From: Martelella mediterranea DSM 17316
Lineage (GTDB): Bacteria > Pseudomonadota > Alphaproteobacteria > Rhizobiales > Rhizobiaceae
Direction: 5' to 3'
Assembly: GCF_002043005.1 (NCBI RefSeq)
Contig: NZ_CP020330.1
Span: 248,001 to 312,000, forward strand
DNA: 64,000 nucleotides
The translations under genes were made by a program, and so were the position numbers. Shown here piece after piece: positions 55,621 through 64,000 of the stretch. The notes under the pieces were generated by a model. The model was not told the DNA's origin, made no database searches, and saw only the letters and a list, made by a program, of their open reading frames with translations. How positions within the stretch are numbered: the first letter of the stretch is position 1; each line of letters opens with the position of its first letter.

Positions 55621-55698
55621 GTCATGCTCGGACTTGATCCGAGCATCCAGGCGACACGGAAAACGTTGCCTGGACCCTCGGGTCAAGCCCGAGGGTGA
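55621..55698. repeat. Rhizobial intergenic palindromic repeat
   Basis: Inverted arms GTCATGCTCGGACTTGATCC...CAGGC and GCCTGGACCCTCGGGTCAAG...GGTGAC, separated by about 20 bp. The arms pair imperfectly, a common repeat type between rhizobial genes. It sits between the binding-protein gene and dppB, so it would form a strong hairpin in the operon mRNA and could lower downstream expression. Confidence 0.8.
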
Positions 55699-55786
55699 CC
55701 CGAGAGGGTGGAGTCGCTTGCGAAAATCCATTGGAAGAGAGCACCGCTCTCCTCCTTTAAACTTGAAGAAATGCGGCGGAGTTTTG

Positions 55787-56794
55787 ATGTCTTTCACCGG
55801 AATTTTCAACCGGGCCGTGATGGCGGCCGTGACGCTTTTCGGCGTCGCGGTTATCGTCTTCTGTCTGCTCAGGATCGTTCCGGGCGATCCGATCGCGATG
55901 ATGATCTCGCCGGGCGCCTCCGCCGACGATATCCTGGCGCTCCGGGTCAAATACGGGCTCGATTCCAGCATTCCCGTCCAGTTCGGCGTGTGGATACGCG
56001 AAATGCTGACGGGCGATTTCGGCACCTCGATCTCGCTCAAGCGCCCGGTGCTGTCGCTGCTCATGGAGCGCCTGCCGGCAACGCTGGAACTGGCCTTCGC
56101 CGCGCTGGTCTTCGGCGTGATCGGCGGCGGGCTGATCGCGATCCTCGCCACCCTTGCCCGCCGCACACCGCTGGAATCGGTCATCGACGTGCTGAACGGG
56201 CTGTTTCTCGCCGTTCCGGATTTCGTCTGGGCGCTGCTTCTGGTGCTGGCGCTCGGCGTCGCTATACCGATCTTCCCGACATCGGGACGAGTCGATCCCT
56301 CGCTTTCGGGCGATTTCGCCACCAATTTCTATCTGATCGAAAGCCTCGTCACCCTGCGCTTTTCGCTGTTCTTCAATGTGCTGTCCCACATGGTGATGCC
56401 GGTGCTGGCGCTCGGCCTGCCGCTGGCCGCCGTGATCATCCGCACGCTGAAGGAAGCGCTGAACGAGGCGATGCTGCAGGATTACGTGCTGCTGGCGCGG
56501 CTCAAGGGCATGTCGGAGACCCGGCTGGTGGTGCAGGAGACGCTCAGGAACGCGATCGGCCCGACGTTGACGCTGACCGGCGTGCAATTCACCTTCATGA
56601 TCGGCGGCACGGTGATCGTGGAGAGAATATTTTCCTATCCCGGCATCGGCAATATGGCGATCGACGCGGTCATCAACCGCGACCTGCCGCTGATCCAGGG
56701 GATCGTGCTGATGTTCGGCCTGACCTTCGTGCTGATCAACATCGCCATCGACCTTGCCGGCAATTTCTTCAATCCGAGGCTCAAACATGGCTGA
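55787..56794 (+). CDS. ABC transporter permease (DppB family)
   Basis: 335 aa, six membrane helices. First helix VMAAVTLFGVAVIVFCLLRIVPGDP, then EAA-type loop ALNEAMLQDYVLLARLKGMSETRLVVQETLRNAIGPTLTLTG. ATG with GCGGAG upstream; start after the repeat, since earlier in-frame codons run through it. ATGG-overlap with the next gene (8 nt). Confidence 0.92.
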   Translation: MSFTGIFNRAVMAAVTLFGVAVIVFCLLRIVPGDPIAMMISPGASADDILALRVKYGLDSSIPVQFGVWIREMLTGDFGTSISLKRPVLSLLMERLPATLELAFAALVFGVIGGGLIAILATLARRTPLESVIDVLNGLFLAVPDFVWALLLVLALGVAIPIFPTSGRVDPSLSGDFATNFYLIESLVTLRFSLFFNVLSHMVMPVLALGLPLAAVIIRTLKEALNEAMLQDYVLLARLKGMSETRLVVQETLRNAIGPTLTLTGVQFTFMIGGTVIVERIFSYPGIGNMAIDAVINRDLPLIQGIVLMFGLTFVLINIAIDLAGNFFNPRLKHG

Positions 56795-57674
56795 CACCAC
56801 GCTTGCCGGCGCCCCGCCCAAAAAACGGCACCCGATGCTGTCGGCGCTTCTCGCCGAACAGCGCGTGCTGTGGGGCGGCGGCATTATTGCCCTGCTGTTC
56901 CTGATCGCGATCTTCGCGCCGCTGATCGCCCCGCACAACCCGCTGGAGCAGGACCTGATGCTCTCGCGCATCCCGCCAGTGACATCGCCCGGCGCGGAGC
57001 CCGGCTATTATCTCGGCACCGACGATCTCGGCCGCGATGTGCTGTCTCGCCTGATCTACGGCACAAGGATCGCGCTGACCGTCGCCGTCATCGCCGCAGG
57101 CCTTGCGGCGATCCTCGGCTCGCTGCTCGGCCTGCTTGCCGGCTGGTACGGCGGCTGGACCGACCGGGTGATCTCGCGCCTCGTCGATATCTGGATGGCG
57201 TTCCCGCCGGTGCTGCTGTCGGTTCTGCTGGTGGCCGTGCTTGGCGCCGGGCTGCATTCGGTGATCGCCGCGATCGTGATCATCGACTGGACCCGCTTCT
57301 GTCGGGTGGTGCGCGCCGAAACCATCGCGCAGGCCAGCATGGACTATGTGACCGCCGCGCGCACCGTCGGCTTCGCGCGCATGCAGATCCTTGTCAAGGA
57401 GATCGTGCCCAATATCATGCCGGTCTTCGTCGCGCTTCTGAGCCTGGAAATGGGCATTGCCGTCGTGGTCGAGGCGATCCTCTCCTTCGTCGGCCTTTCT
57501 GTCTCATCCGACACGCCGACATGGGGCGGAATGATCGCGGCCGGCCGCCAGACCATCCATCATACGCCCTGGGTGCTGATTGCACCGCTCGCGATGCTGC
57601 TCGTGACCGTGCTTTCTTTCAACCAGCTCGGCAACGGCCTGCGCCGGGCGCTGGATCCGGTGATGCGCCGATGA
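56787..57674 (+). CDS. ABC transporter permease (DppC family)
   Basis: 295 aa. LGTDDLGRDVLSRLIYGTRIALTVA near residue 75 is the DppC/OppC signature, with the EAA loop DYVTAARTVGFARMQILVKEIVPNIMPVFV. Overlaps the DppB gene end by 8 nt and is coupled to the next ATPase by ATGA. Confidence 0.92.
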   Translation: MADTTLAGAPPKKRHPMLSALLAEQRVLWGGGIIALLFLIAIFAPLIAPHNPLEQDLMLSRIPPVTSPGAEPGYYLGTDDLGRDVLSRLIYGTRIALTVAVIAAGLAAILGSLLGLLAGWYGGWTDRVISRLVDIWMAFPPVLLSVLLVAVLGAGLHSVIAAIVIIDWTRFCRVVRAETIAQASMDYVTAARTVGFARMQILVKEIVPNIMPVFVALLSLEMGIAVVVEAILSFVGLSVSSDTPTWGGMIAAGRQTIHHTPWVLIAPLAMLLVTVLSFNQLGNGLRRALDPVMRR

Positions 57675-58531
57675 CCCTCTTGACCATAGACGCGCTCAGC
57701 GCCGTTTCGCTGCGTGACGACAACCGCCCCGTGCTCTCCGACGTCTCGCTCACCCTTGAGCCCGGCGAGGTGCGCGGGCTGGTGGGCGAGAGCGGGGCCG
57801 GCAAGTCGACCATCGCCAAGGCGCTGCTCGCCATGCTGCCGGCAACGGTGAAGGTCACCGGCGGCCATATCCGCTTCGAGGGCCGGGACCTGCTGGCGCT
57901 GCCCGGCCGGGCGCTGCGCGAGATCATGGGCAACGAGATCACCCTGATCCCGCAGGACCCGCAGACGGCGCTGAACCCCGGCAGGCGGATCGAGGCGCAG
58001 CTCACCGACGGGCTCAGGCTGAAACGCGGCTTGAGCGGCAGCGAGGCCCGCAAGGTGGCGCTTGCCATGCTGGAAGAGGTCTATATCCGCGACCCGGAAC
58101 GGGTGATGCGCGCCTATCCGCACGAGCTTTCCGGCGGCATGCGCCAGCGCGTACTGATCGCAGCAGCCTTTGCGATGCGGCCGAAACTGGTGGTCGCCGA
58201 CGAGCCCACCACCGCGCTCGACGTCACGGTGCAAAAGCAGATCCTCCGCCTGATCCGCCAGATGCAGAAGGCCCATGGCACCGCCGTGCTGTTCGTCACC
58301 CACGATCTCGGCGTCGTCGCCCAGATATGCGACAGCGTCACGCTGCTCTATGCCGGGCGGGTGATCGAACAGGGCCGCACCACCGACGTTCTGACCAATC
58401 CCCGCCACGCCTATACGCGCGCTCTGATCGCGGCCGGTCCGCGCTATGACCGGCCCGATGCCGGACTTGAGCCGGTGCCCGACGCGGTTTTCGCGCAGTT
58501 GCGCGCCGAGATCGGGGAGGTTTCGCGATGA
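57671..58531 (+). CDS. ABC transporter ATP-binding protein (DppD family)
   Basis: 286 aa. Walker A GESGAGKST, Q-loop QDPQTALNPGRR, signature LSGGMRQR, Walker B LVVADEPTTALDVT and HDLGVVA. Start coincides with the DppC stop (ATGA). Energises import through DppBC. Confidence 0.93.
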   Translation: MTLLTIDALSAVSLRDDNRPVLSDVSLTLEPGEVRGLVGESGAGKSTIAKALLAMLPATVKVTGGHIRFEGRDLLALPGRALREIMGNEITLIPQDPQTALNPGRRIEAQLTDGLRLKRGLSGSEARKVALAMLEEVYIRDPERVMRAYPHELSGGMRQRVLIAAAFAMRPKLVVADEPTTALDVTVQKQILRLIRQMQKAHGTAVLFVTHDLGVVAQICDSVTLLYAGRVIEQGRTTDVLTNPRHAYTRALIAAGPRYDRPDAGLEPVPDAVFAQLRAEIGEVSR

Positions 58532-59361
58532 CTGAACCACTGCTTGCCGCGACCGGCATCAAGGTCACCTATGGCGCCGGCACATCCTTGTTCGGCAAGA
58601 AGCCGGGCAATACCGTGCTTCACGGCGTCGATATCGCGGTTGCCGCCGGCGAGACCGTCGGCATTGTCGGCGAGAGCGGGTCGGGCAAGACCACGCTCGG
58701 CCGCGCCCTGTTGCGCCTGGTCGATGTCGCCGATGGCGAAATCCGCTTCGACGGGCAGGACATCACGCGGCTGGATGACAATGCCATGCGCCCGCTTCGT
58801 CGACGCATGCAGATGATCTTCCAGGACCCGATGGCCTCGCTCAATCCGCGACATTCGATCGGCCGGATTCTGGGAGAACCGCTGATCCTCCACGGACTTG
58901 CCGAAAACCGGAAGGCGGCGCGCGATCAGGCAGCCGCCATGCTGGACCGCGTGTCGCTGCCGGAAGAGGTGCTGGCGCGCAGCCCGCACGAGCTTTCCGG
59001 CGGCCAGCGCCAGCGCATCGGCATCGCCCGCGCCGCCCTCCTGCGCCCGGATTTCGTGCTGGCCGACGAGATCGTCTCCGGCCTCGACGTTTCCACCCAG
59101 GCGCAGGTGCTGAACCTGTTGAAGGCGCTCAGCCGCGAGATGGGGCTTGCCATGGCCTTCATCAGCCACGATCTCTCGGTGATCCGCGCGGTCTGCGACC
59201 GGGTCTATGTCATGCAGTTCGGCAAGATCGTCGAGCATGGCCCGTGCGCTGAAGTGTTCGACAATCCGCAATCAGCCTATACCCGCACGCTGCTCGATGC
59301 CATTCCGCTGCCGGAAATCGATCCGGACTGGCTGGACCGGGTGGCCGTCGACGAGGCATAA
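58528..59361 (+). CDS. ABC transporter ATP-binding protein (DppF family)
   Basis: 277 aa. Walker A GESGSGKTT, Q-loop FQDPMASLNPRH, signature LSGGQRQR, Walker B FVLADEIVSGLDVSTQ and switch HDLSVIR. ATGA overlap with the previous gene. Partner of the DppD-type ATPase. The Walker B stretch has EIVSGLD in place of the usual EPTSALD. Confidence 0.93.
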   Translation: MTEPLLAATGIKVTYGAGTSLFGKKPGNTVLHGVDIAVAAGETVGIVGESGSGKTTLGRALLRLVDVADGEIRFDGQDITRLDDNAMRPLRRRMQMIFQDPMASLNPRHSIGRILGEPLILHGLAENRKAARDQAAAMLDRVSLPEEVLARSPHELSGGQRQRIGIARAALLRPDFVLADEIVSGLDVSTQAQVLNLLKALSREMGLAMAFISHDLSVIRAVCDRVYVMQFGKIVEHGPCAEVFDNPQSAYTRTLLDAIPLPEIDPDWLDRVAVDEA

Positions 59362-59391
59362 GGCCTGAGCATATCAGTTTCCGGAGGACTT

Positions 59392-60150
59392 ATGAGCGGC
59401 TTTCGCCAGAACTGCACCGCATTCGACGGCGTGATCGGAACCTTTTCGGCAATCCCTCATCCGGTGGCCGTCGAGATCACGGCTGCGGCCGCGCCGGATT
59501 TCATCTGCATCGACTGCGAGCATGCCCAGATCGGGCGCGAACGGGTGGAGGACATGATCCGCGCCGCCGACCTTCACCGCGTACCGGCGATGGTGCGGGT
59601 GCCGGGCCACGCGCCGGAGGCGATCGCCAGCGCGCTCGACGCCGGCGCGGCTGGCGTTCTGGTGCCGCGCGTTTCCAACGCCGACGAAGCGCGCGCCGCC
59701 GTTGCCGCAAGCCGGTTTCCGCCAGCGGGCCGGCGCGGGGTCGGGCCGGGACGGGCGGCGGGCTATGGCTACCGCATTGCCGAGACCCTGAAATCCGCAA
59801 ACGAGACCGTCGTGCTCGCGATCCAGATCGAGACCGCCGAAGGGCTGGCGAACATCGAGGAAATCGCGGCGGTCGAGGGGATCGACGTGATCTTCATCGG
59901 CCCCGGCGACCTGTCGGTCACGATCGACGCCATGGGCCCCGCAAACGCCGACAGGCTCAATGCCGCGATCCGCCGGATCGCCGACGCCGCGCGCGCCGCC
60001 GGCAAGGCGGTCGGCCTGTTCCGTCCGGACGGCTCCGATGTCGCGACATGGGAAAAGGCCGGGATCAGCTTCTATATCATCGGCTCGGACGCGATGATGC
60101 TTTCCGCCGGCCTTGCCGCCGGGCTGAAACAGGCGCGTTCGGAAACCTGA
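59392..60150 (+). CDS. HpcH/HpaI family aldolase (class II, pyruvate-type)
   Basis: 252 aa. FICIDCEHAQIGRE (metal/active-site region), ALDAGAAGVLVPRVSN, the RGVGPGRAAGYGY loop and QIETAEGLANIEEIAAVEGIDVIFIGPGDL are family hallmarks (4-hydroxy-2-oxo-acid or hydroxy-ketoacid aldolase). CCGGAGGAC before the ATG. Follows the ABC genes by 30 nt and is closed by a terminator, so the transporter substrate is probably degraded to an aldol-type 2-oxo acid. Confidence 0.9.
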   Translation: MSGFRQNCTAFDGVIGTFSAIPHPVAVEITAAAAPDFICIDCEHAQIGRERVEDMIRAADLHRVPAMVRVPGHAPEAIASALDAGAAGVLVPRVSNADEARAAVAASRFPPAGRRGVGPGRAAGYGYRIAETLKSANETVVLAIQIETAEGLANIEEIAAVEGIDVIFIGPGDLSVTIDAMGPANADRLNAAIRRIADAARAAGKAVGLFRPDGSDVATWEKAGISFYIIGSDAMMLSAGLAAGLKQARSET

Positions 60151-60221
60151 CCTCGAACCCGGGCCTGACCGTCGGCGCTGTCTTGCCGCTGCGCACCGGC
60201 GTCAGACCACCCCGCTTTGTA

Positions 60222-60249
60222 GGGCCCCGGAAATCCGGCGCCCTTTTTT
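60222..60249 (+). terminator. Terminator of the dpp-HpcH operon
   Basis: GGGC-C-CCGG / CCGG-C-GCCC stem (60222-60230, 60235-60243; one C:C mismatch), AAAT loop, six T after it. Confidence 0.85.
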
Positions 60250-60285
60250 GCTACCCTAAAAGGCAGGTAAAAAACTGCACTTTAC

Positions 60286-60305
60286 ATGCAGGCAAATACC
60301 TGCAT
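60286..60305. promoter_or_regulatory. Putative ArsR operator
   Basis: ATGCAGG-CAAATA-CCTGCAT is a perfect 7-bp palindrome pair just before the ArsR gene. A related half-pattern (GCAG...CTGC) precedes it at 60263-60278. Confidence 0.65.
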
Positions 60306-60331
60306 AATGGTGAATGTTGAAAGTGAGACCC

Positions 60332-60652
60332 ATGGATACCGATACCGTTTTCAAGGCGCTGGCCGATCCGACACGCCGCAAGCTGCTCGACCTTCTGTGC
60401 GAGCGGAACGGACAGACCCTCGGCCAGCTCTGCGAAAACCTCGACATGACCCGCCAGTCGGCCACCCAGCATCTCGGCCTTCTGGAAAAGGCCAATCTCG
60501 TCACCAGCGTCCGGCGCGGACGGGAGCGGCTGCATTTCATCAATCCGGTACCGCTCTACGAAGTCTACGAGCGGTGGGTGCGCAAGTTTGAACATCAAAG
60601 GCTCAACCTGCTGCACGACCTCAAGAGAGAGCTCGAAGGAGACAGCAAATGA
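60332..60652 (+). CDS. ArsR family transcriptional regulator
   Basis: 106 aa. Winged HTH VFKALADPTRRKLLDLLCERNGQTLGQLCENLDMTRQSATQHLGLLEKANLVTSVRRGRERLHFIN. No CxC metal site, so of the non-metal ArsR group commonly paired with SRPBCC proteins. Start at 60332 is preferred to the ATG six codons earlier. Coupled to the next gene by ATGA. Confidence 0.93.
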   Translation: MDTDTVFKALADPTRRKLLDLLCERNGQTLGQLCENLDMTRQSATQHLGLLEKANLVTSVRRGRERLHFINPVPLYEVYERWVRKFEHQRLNLLHDLKRELEGDSK

Positions 60653-61125
60653 CAGATGCAACGATCAGGGAAACGACCCAGTTCGTCTACGTGACCTACA
60701 TTGCCTCGACGCCTGAAAAAGTATTCGAGGCCATTATCAAGCCGGAGGTGGCGCGCCGCTACTGGGGCCACGAAAACGTGTCCGACTGGCGTCCGGGCTC
60801 GCGCTGGCAGCATGTCCGCGCCGATGACGCCCGCACCGTCCAGCTCGTCGGCGAGGTGATCGAGAGCAGCCCGCCCTCGCGGCTCGTCATAAGCTGGGCC
60901 AATGAATCGGAGGCCGCGGACCCGGCAGCCTATAGCCGCGTGAGTTTCGACATCGAGCCCTATGACGACATGGTGCGGCTCACCGTGACCCACGACGATC
61001 TTGTGGTCGGCAGCGGCATGGCGAACGGCGTCACCAAGGGCTGGCCGATCGTGCTGTCCAGCATGAAATCCTATCTCGAAACCGGCCGCGGCCTCGACGT
61101 TTTCGCCAAGCCCAAGGCGGCCTGA
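60649..61125 (+). CDS. SRPBCC (AHSA1-like) domain protein
   Basis: 158 aa. YVTYIASTPEKVFEAIIKPEVARRYWGHENVSDWRPGSRWQH is the Activator-of-Hsp90-like start; central strands and the final helix GWPIVLSSMKSYLETG complete the helix-grip fold. Likely binds a small hydrophobic ligand; paired with an ArsR regulator in many bacteria. Confidence 0.9.
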   Translation: MTDATIRETTQFVYVTYIASTPEKVFEAIIKPEVARRYWGHENVSDWRPGSRWQHVRADDARTVQLVGEVIESSPPSRLVISWANESEAADPAAYSRVSFDIEPYDDMVRLTVTHDDLVVGSGMANGVTKGWPIVLSSMKSYLETGRGLDVFAKPKAA

Positions 61126-61140
61126 AGAGAGGAGGCCGTG

Positions 61141-61551
61141 ATGACACGCTATAGCGGAGGATGCGCCTGCGGCGCCATACGCTACGAAACGGACGCAAGC
61201 CCCGTCTTTGAAAACCACTGCCAGTGCACCCAATGCCAGAAGCGCAGCGGCACCGGCCATGGGTCCTACCTGACCTTTCCCGAAAGGGCGCAGATGCGGA
61301 TCACCGGAACCGCGTCCGAATGGAGCCTTGCCGGCGACAGCGGAACGCAGAAGACCCATGCCTTCTGCCCTGTCTGCGGAACGCCGGTCTTCCTGACCTT
61401 CGCCGCCATGCCGGACATCATCGCGGTCCATGCGGCAAGCCTCGACGATCCGGACCTGTTCCGGCCGAAAGTGGTGACCTATGCGGCAAGAGCGCCGGCC
61501 TGGGACGTTGCCGGCCCGGGTCTCGCCCGTTTCGAGGGCATGCCGGGCTGA
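61141..61551 (+). CDS. GFA family zinc protein (glutathione-dependent formaldehyde-activating enzyme-like)
   Basis: 136 aa. Zn-binding Cys pattern complete: GGCACGAIRYE, ENHCQCTQCQKRSG, and FCPVCGTPVFL. Such proteins add glutathione to formaldehyde or have unrelated roles. ATG at 61141 with GAGAGGAGG before it; a GTG one codon upstream is also possible. Follows the SRPBCC gene by 15 nt. Confidence 0.9.
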   Translation: MTRYSGGCACGAIRYETDASPVFENHCQCTQCQKRSGTGHGSYLTFPERAQMRITGTASEWSLAGDSGTQKTHAFCPVCGTPVFLTFAAMPDIIAVHAASLDDPDLFRPKVVTYAARAPAWDVAGPGLARFEGMPG

Positions 61552-61662
61552 CCCGCGCGCCCTCTCCAGCGGCGGAGATCGGGAGCCGCATGGCAAAACA
61601 GCGAATACGAAAGGACAACAAACTGGCACGACACTGGAAGAGATAGTTGAAATCTGAAATAT

Positions 61663-61685
61663 CTTGTGATCAAATAATCAAAACA
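61663..61685. promoter_or_regulatory. Imperfect palindrome before the class V aminotransferase-fold gene
   Basis: TTGTGAT-CAAATA-ATCAaaACAA, an interrupted dyad about 57 nt before the ATG at 61742. Resembles an operator for a repressor not seen here. Low confidence. Confidence 0.3.
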
Positions 61686-61741
61686 ACAATATTCAGGCGG
61701 GCGGCGGTTGTCGCCTGCCGGGAACGACACAGGATAACCCG

Positions 61742-63019
61742 ATGAATATGCAGACCGAATCTGCCCCGCTCAGCAACAGCTTTCCGGTTGACGAGATCCG
61801 GTCCCTGTTCCCCGCAATCGCCAAGGCCGGCGATTTCATCTTTCTCGAAAACGCCGGCGGCGCGCAGGTGCCGCAGAGCGTGGTGGATGCGGTCACCAAT
61901 CACCTGATCGATGCCAACGTCCAGCGCATGGCAAGCTACGAGCACAGCGCCCGCGTCGACGCCGGCCTCGAAGCCGCGCGCGAAAGCGTTGCCGTGCTGA
62001 TCAATGCCTATCGGCCGGAGGAGATTTCCTTCGGCCTCAACGCCACCTCCTTCATCCGCCTCGTGAGCCTCGGCATCGCCAGAATGCTGGATGAGCGCAA
62101 CGAGATCGTGGTCACCGACATGGACCACGACGCCAATATCGCCACCTGGCTGGCGCTCCAGGAAAACGGAGCCAAGATCGTCTGGTGGCGGATGCGCGAG
62201 GACGGAACGCTCAACCCGGAAGACCTTAAGCCGCTGGTCAATGAACGGACCCGGCTGGTCGCCTGCACGGCGACCTCGCATGCGATCGGCACAATCGTCG
62301 ATGTCGCCGCCGTCGGACGCATCGCCCATGCCGCCGGCGCGGAGGTTTTCCTCGACAGCGTCCATTTCGGCCCGCACGGATTGATCGACGTTCAGGCCTG
62401 GGACTGCGACTATCTGGTCTGCTCCGGTTACAAGAATTTCTCGCCGCACATGGGCTTCCTGTGGGGGCGCTATGACGCACTTTGCCGGCTGCCCACCTTC
62501 AAGGAGGACTTCATCCCCGACGTTCCGCCCTACAAGATCGAGGTCGGCACCTTTCCCTATGAGAACGTCGCCGGCATGGACGCCGCCGTGCGCTATCTCG
62601 AAAGCGTCGGGGAACGGTTCCTGCCTTCAGGCGAGCACGGCCGCCGCGCGGCGATTGTCGCGGCGATGGGCGCGATCCGCGACTACGAAATGATCCTGGC
62701 CAGGGAAATGCTTTCCGTGCTGAAGCGCCACGGCGCTGTGATCTACGGCATTTCCGACAATGACAGGCTCGAGCAGCGGGTGCCGACGATCTGCTTCAAC
62801 ATTCCGGACCTCGCGCCGAAGACGCTTTCCGTCGAGATGGGCAAAATGCGCATCGGTATTCGCGACGGGCACATGTTCGCGCCGCGCCTGATGGCCCGTC
62901 TCGGCCTTACGATGGACAGCGGCGCGGTGCGCGTCTCGCTGCTGCACTACAACAAGCTTGAAGAAATCGAACGCTTCGACACAGTGCTTGGCGAGATCAT
63001 CGCCGCGCACAAAAGCTGA
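61742..63019 (+). CDS. Aminotransferase class V-fold (cysteine desulfurase-like) PLP enzyme
   Basis: 425 aa. PLP lysine in [16 protein letters not shown] near residue 230; [25 protein letters not shown] and [40 protein letters not shown] (cofactor Asp and His) are also class V. The catalytic Cys loop of IscS is not evident, so a desulfurase role is not assured; it may be an epimerase or amino-acid lyase acting on the solute bound by the next gene's product. Confidence 0.85.
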
Positions 63020-63095
63020 AGCGTCGCGATGCCGGCGGCGCGAGAGAGCGTCGCCACAAACCGCATGCGGTCACCACCAGAGGGAGAATGAAAAA

Positions 63096-63887
63096 ATGAT
63101 GCTTACCCGCCGCCACGCCATCATGCTTGCAACGGCCATCGGACTTGCTGCCGGAAGCCTGTCGGCAGCCTCCGCCGAGCCTTTCCGCATCGGCGCCTAT
63201 CCCAGCAATCCGCCGTTCGAATACAAGAACGCCAGCGGCACTTTCGAGGGCTTCGAGGTGGATATCGCCACCGAAGCCGCCAAGCGCGCCGGCCTTGAGC
63301 CGGAAATCGCCGATTACGGTTTCCAGGCGCTGTTCGCCGCCACCACTTCGGGCCGTATCGACGGCGCCATCTCCTCGATCACGATCACCCCGGAACGCCT
63401 GGAATCGCAGTCCTTCACCCAGCCCTATTACGATTCCGACATGGGCATCGCCGTCAAGGAAGGCGTTACGCTTTCCGGCACCGAAGAGCTGAAGGACAAG
63501 ACCGTCGGCGTGCTCTCCGGTTCCACCGGCGCGAAATGGGTCGATGAAAACAAAGAGAGCCTCGGCATCAAGTCGGTCAAGGGCTACAACGCCCAGCAGG
63601 ACATGTTCCTCGATCTCGGCGCGGGCCGCGTCGATGCCGTCGTCTCCGACATTCCGGGCATGGAGTACCTGTTCACCAAGATGAAGGGCTTCGAGGTCGC
63701 AGCCCGGATCAAGACCGGCGAGCAGTACGGCATGATGATGGGCAAGGATCATCCGCAGCTCGACGCCATCAACGAGGCGATCACCACGATGAAGGAAGAC
63801 GGCACCATGGCCAAGATCCACGAAAAGTGGTTCGGCTCGGCGGCGCCGGCCAATTCCTCCACCGTCACGGTCTTCGCCATCCCGTGA
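63096..63887 (+). CDS. ABC amino-acid-type substrate-binding protein, family 3
   Basis: 263 aa. Signal peptide TRRHAIMLATAIGLAAGSLSAASA (twin arginine possible, cleavage near AEPF). SBP_bac_3 hallmarks: FRIGAYPSNPPFEYKNASGTFEGFEVDIATEAAKRAG and LKDKTVGVLSGSTG. ATG at 63096 after AGGGAG; an ATG at 63088 in another frame terminates at once. No permease follows before the terminator; the transporter partners may lie beyond the window or elsewhere. Confidence 0.92.
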   Translation: MMLTRRHAIMLATAIGLAAGSLSAASAEPFRIGAYPSNPPFEYKNASGTFEGFEVDIATEAAKRAGLEPEIADYGFQALFAATTSGRIDGAISSITITPERLESQSFTQPYYDSDMGIAVKEGVTLSGTEELKDKTVGVLSGSTGAKWVDENKESLGIKSVKGYNAQQDMFLDLGAGRVDAVVSDIPGMEYLFTKMKGFEVAARIKTGEQYGMMMGKDHPQLDAINEAITTMKEDGTMAKIHEKWFGSAAPANSSTVTVFAIP

Positions 63888-63898
63888 TCACGCATGAC

Positions 63899-63930
63899 GG
63901 AGGGCGTCGCGACGCCCTCCTCTCTTTTTG
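63899..63930 (+). terminator. Rho-independent terminator
   Basis: GGAGGGCGTC / GACGCCCTCC perfect 10-bp stem (63899-63908, 63911-63920), followed by TCTCTTTTTG. Closes the binding-protein transcript. Confidence 0.92.
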
Positions 63931-64000
63931 CCGCCGCGAGGCATGGCCGGAAGACGTCGCGCCTAAAAGGCGCGGCAAGACGCATGTCACGCTCACCGAA

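Noticed and set aside
56870..57670. Extension of the DppD ATPase frame into the DppC gene
   Set aside because: The frame overlaps DppC, and the Walker A domain starts at the ATG overlapping the DppC stop.

Overview
The window looks like a chromosomal segment of a GC-rich alphaproteobacterium of the Hyphomicrobiales (Rhizobiaceae-like; Martelella or a relative is possible, but the genus is only a guess). Reasons: an alphaproteobacterial-type polA and class A PBP, very many ABC uptake systems with linked dehydrogenases and regulators, rhizobial-style palindromic intergenic repeats (16691-17995, interrupted, and 55621-55698), and xylA-xylB under a LacI regulator. I see no rRNA, tRNA or CRISPR.

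Layout. (1) 1-6843, minus strand: an apparently single operon with a YfcC/ArcD-type transporter, arginine deiminase, ornithine carbamoyltransferase, carbamate kinase, an SDR, and then the beta subunit of an N-ATPase-type rotary ATPase whose next cistron starts at the window edge. An FNR/FixK-like box lies upstream. (2) 7153-19406: DJ-1/PfpI protein, dTDP-L-rhamnose genes (rfbCBDA), a two-domain DUF4422-GT8 glycosyltransferase, a secreted alpha/beta hydrolase, a class A PBP, an ISAs1-family element with a frameshifted transposase sitting inside an older palindromic repeat, and an M20 peptidase. (3) 19748-23066: polA with a downstream SMR transporter gene. (4) 23203-31882: a sugar-type ABC system including a fused ATPase-permease, two dehydrogenases, and a cytoplasmic HTH-solute-binding fusion protein that is probably the regulator; two promoters share a 15-bp operator. 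(5) 31913-36769: two paralogous phytoene-desaturase-like FAD oxidoreductases around a KynB-like cyclase, plus MarR. (6) 36892-40790: xylA, xylB, LacI regulator with a clear operator. (7) 40920-46090: a leaderless solute-binding protein, TetR/reductase divergent pair with a nested palindrome, DeoR regulator, membrane protein. (8) 46308-49968: amidohydrolase, G3E GTPase, YciI, Gfo/Idh operon. (9) 50012-60150: iorBA (indolepyruvate oxidoreductase) divergent from a dpp-type transporter with an HpcH/HpaI aldolase. (10) 60332-63887: ArsR-SRPBCC-GFA, then a class V aminotransferase-fold enzyme and an amino-acid-type binding protein.

Functionally this is a catabolic and transport-rich region. The most unusual points are the physical fusion of the arginine deiminase pathway (substrate-level ATP) to an N-ATPase operon (ATP-driven ion pumping), the HTH-solute-binding fusion with its candidate regulon, and the uncharacterised FAD oxidoreductase/cyclase cluster.
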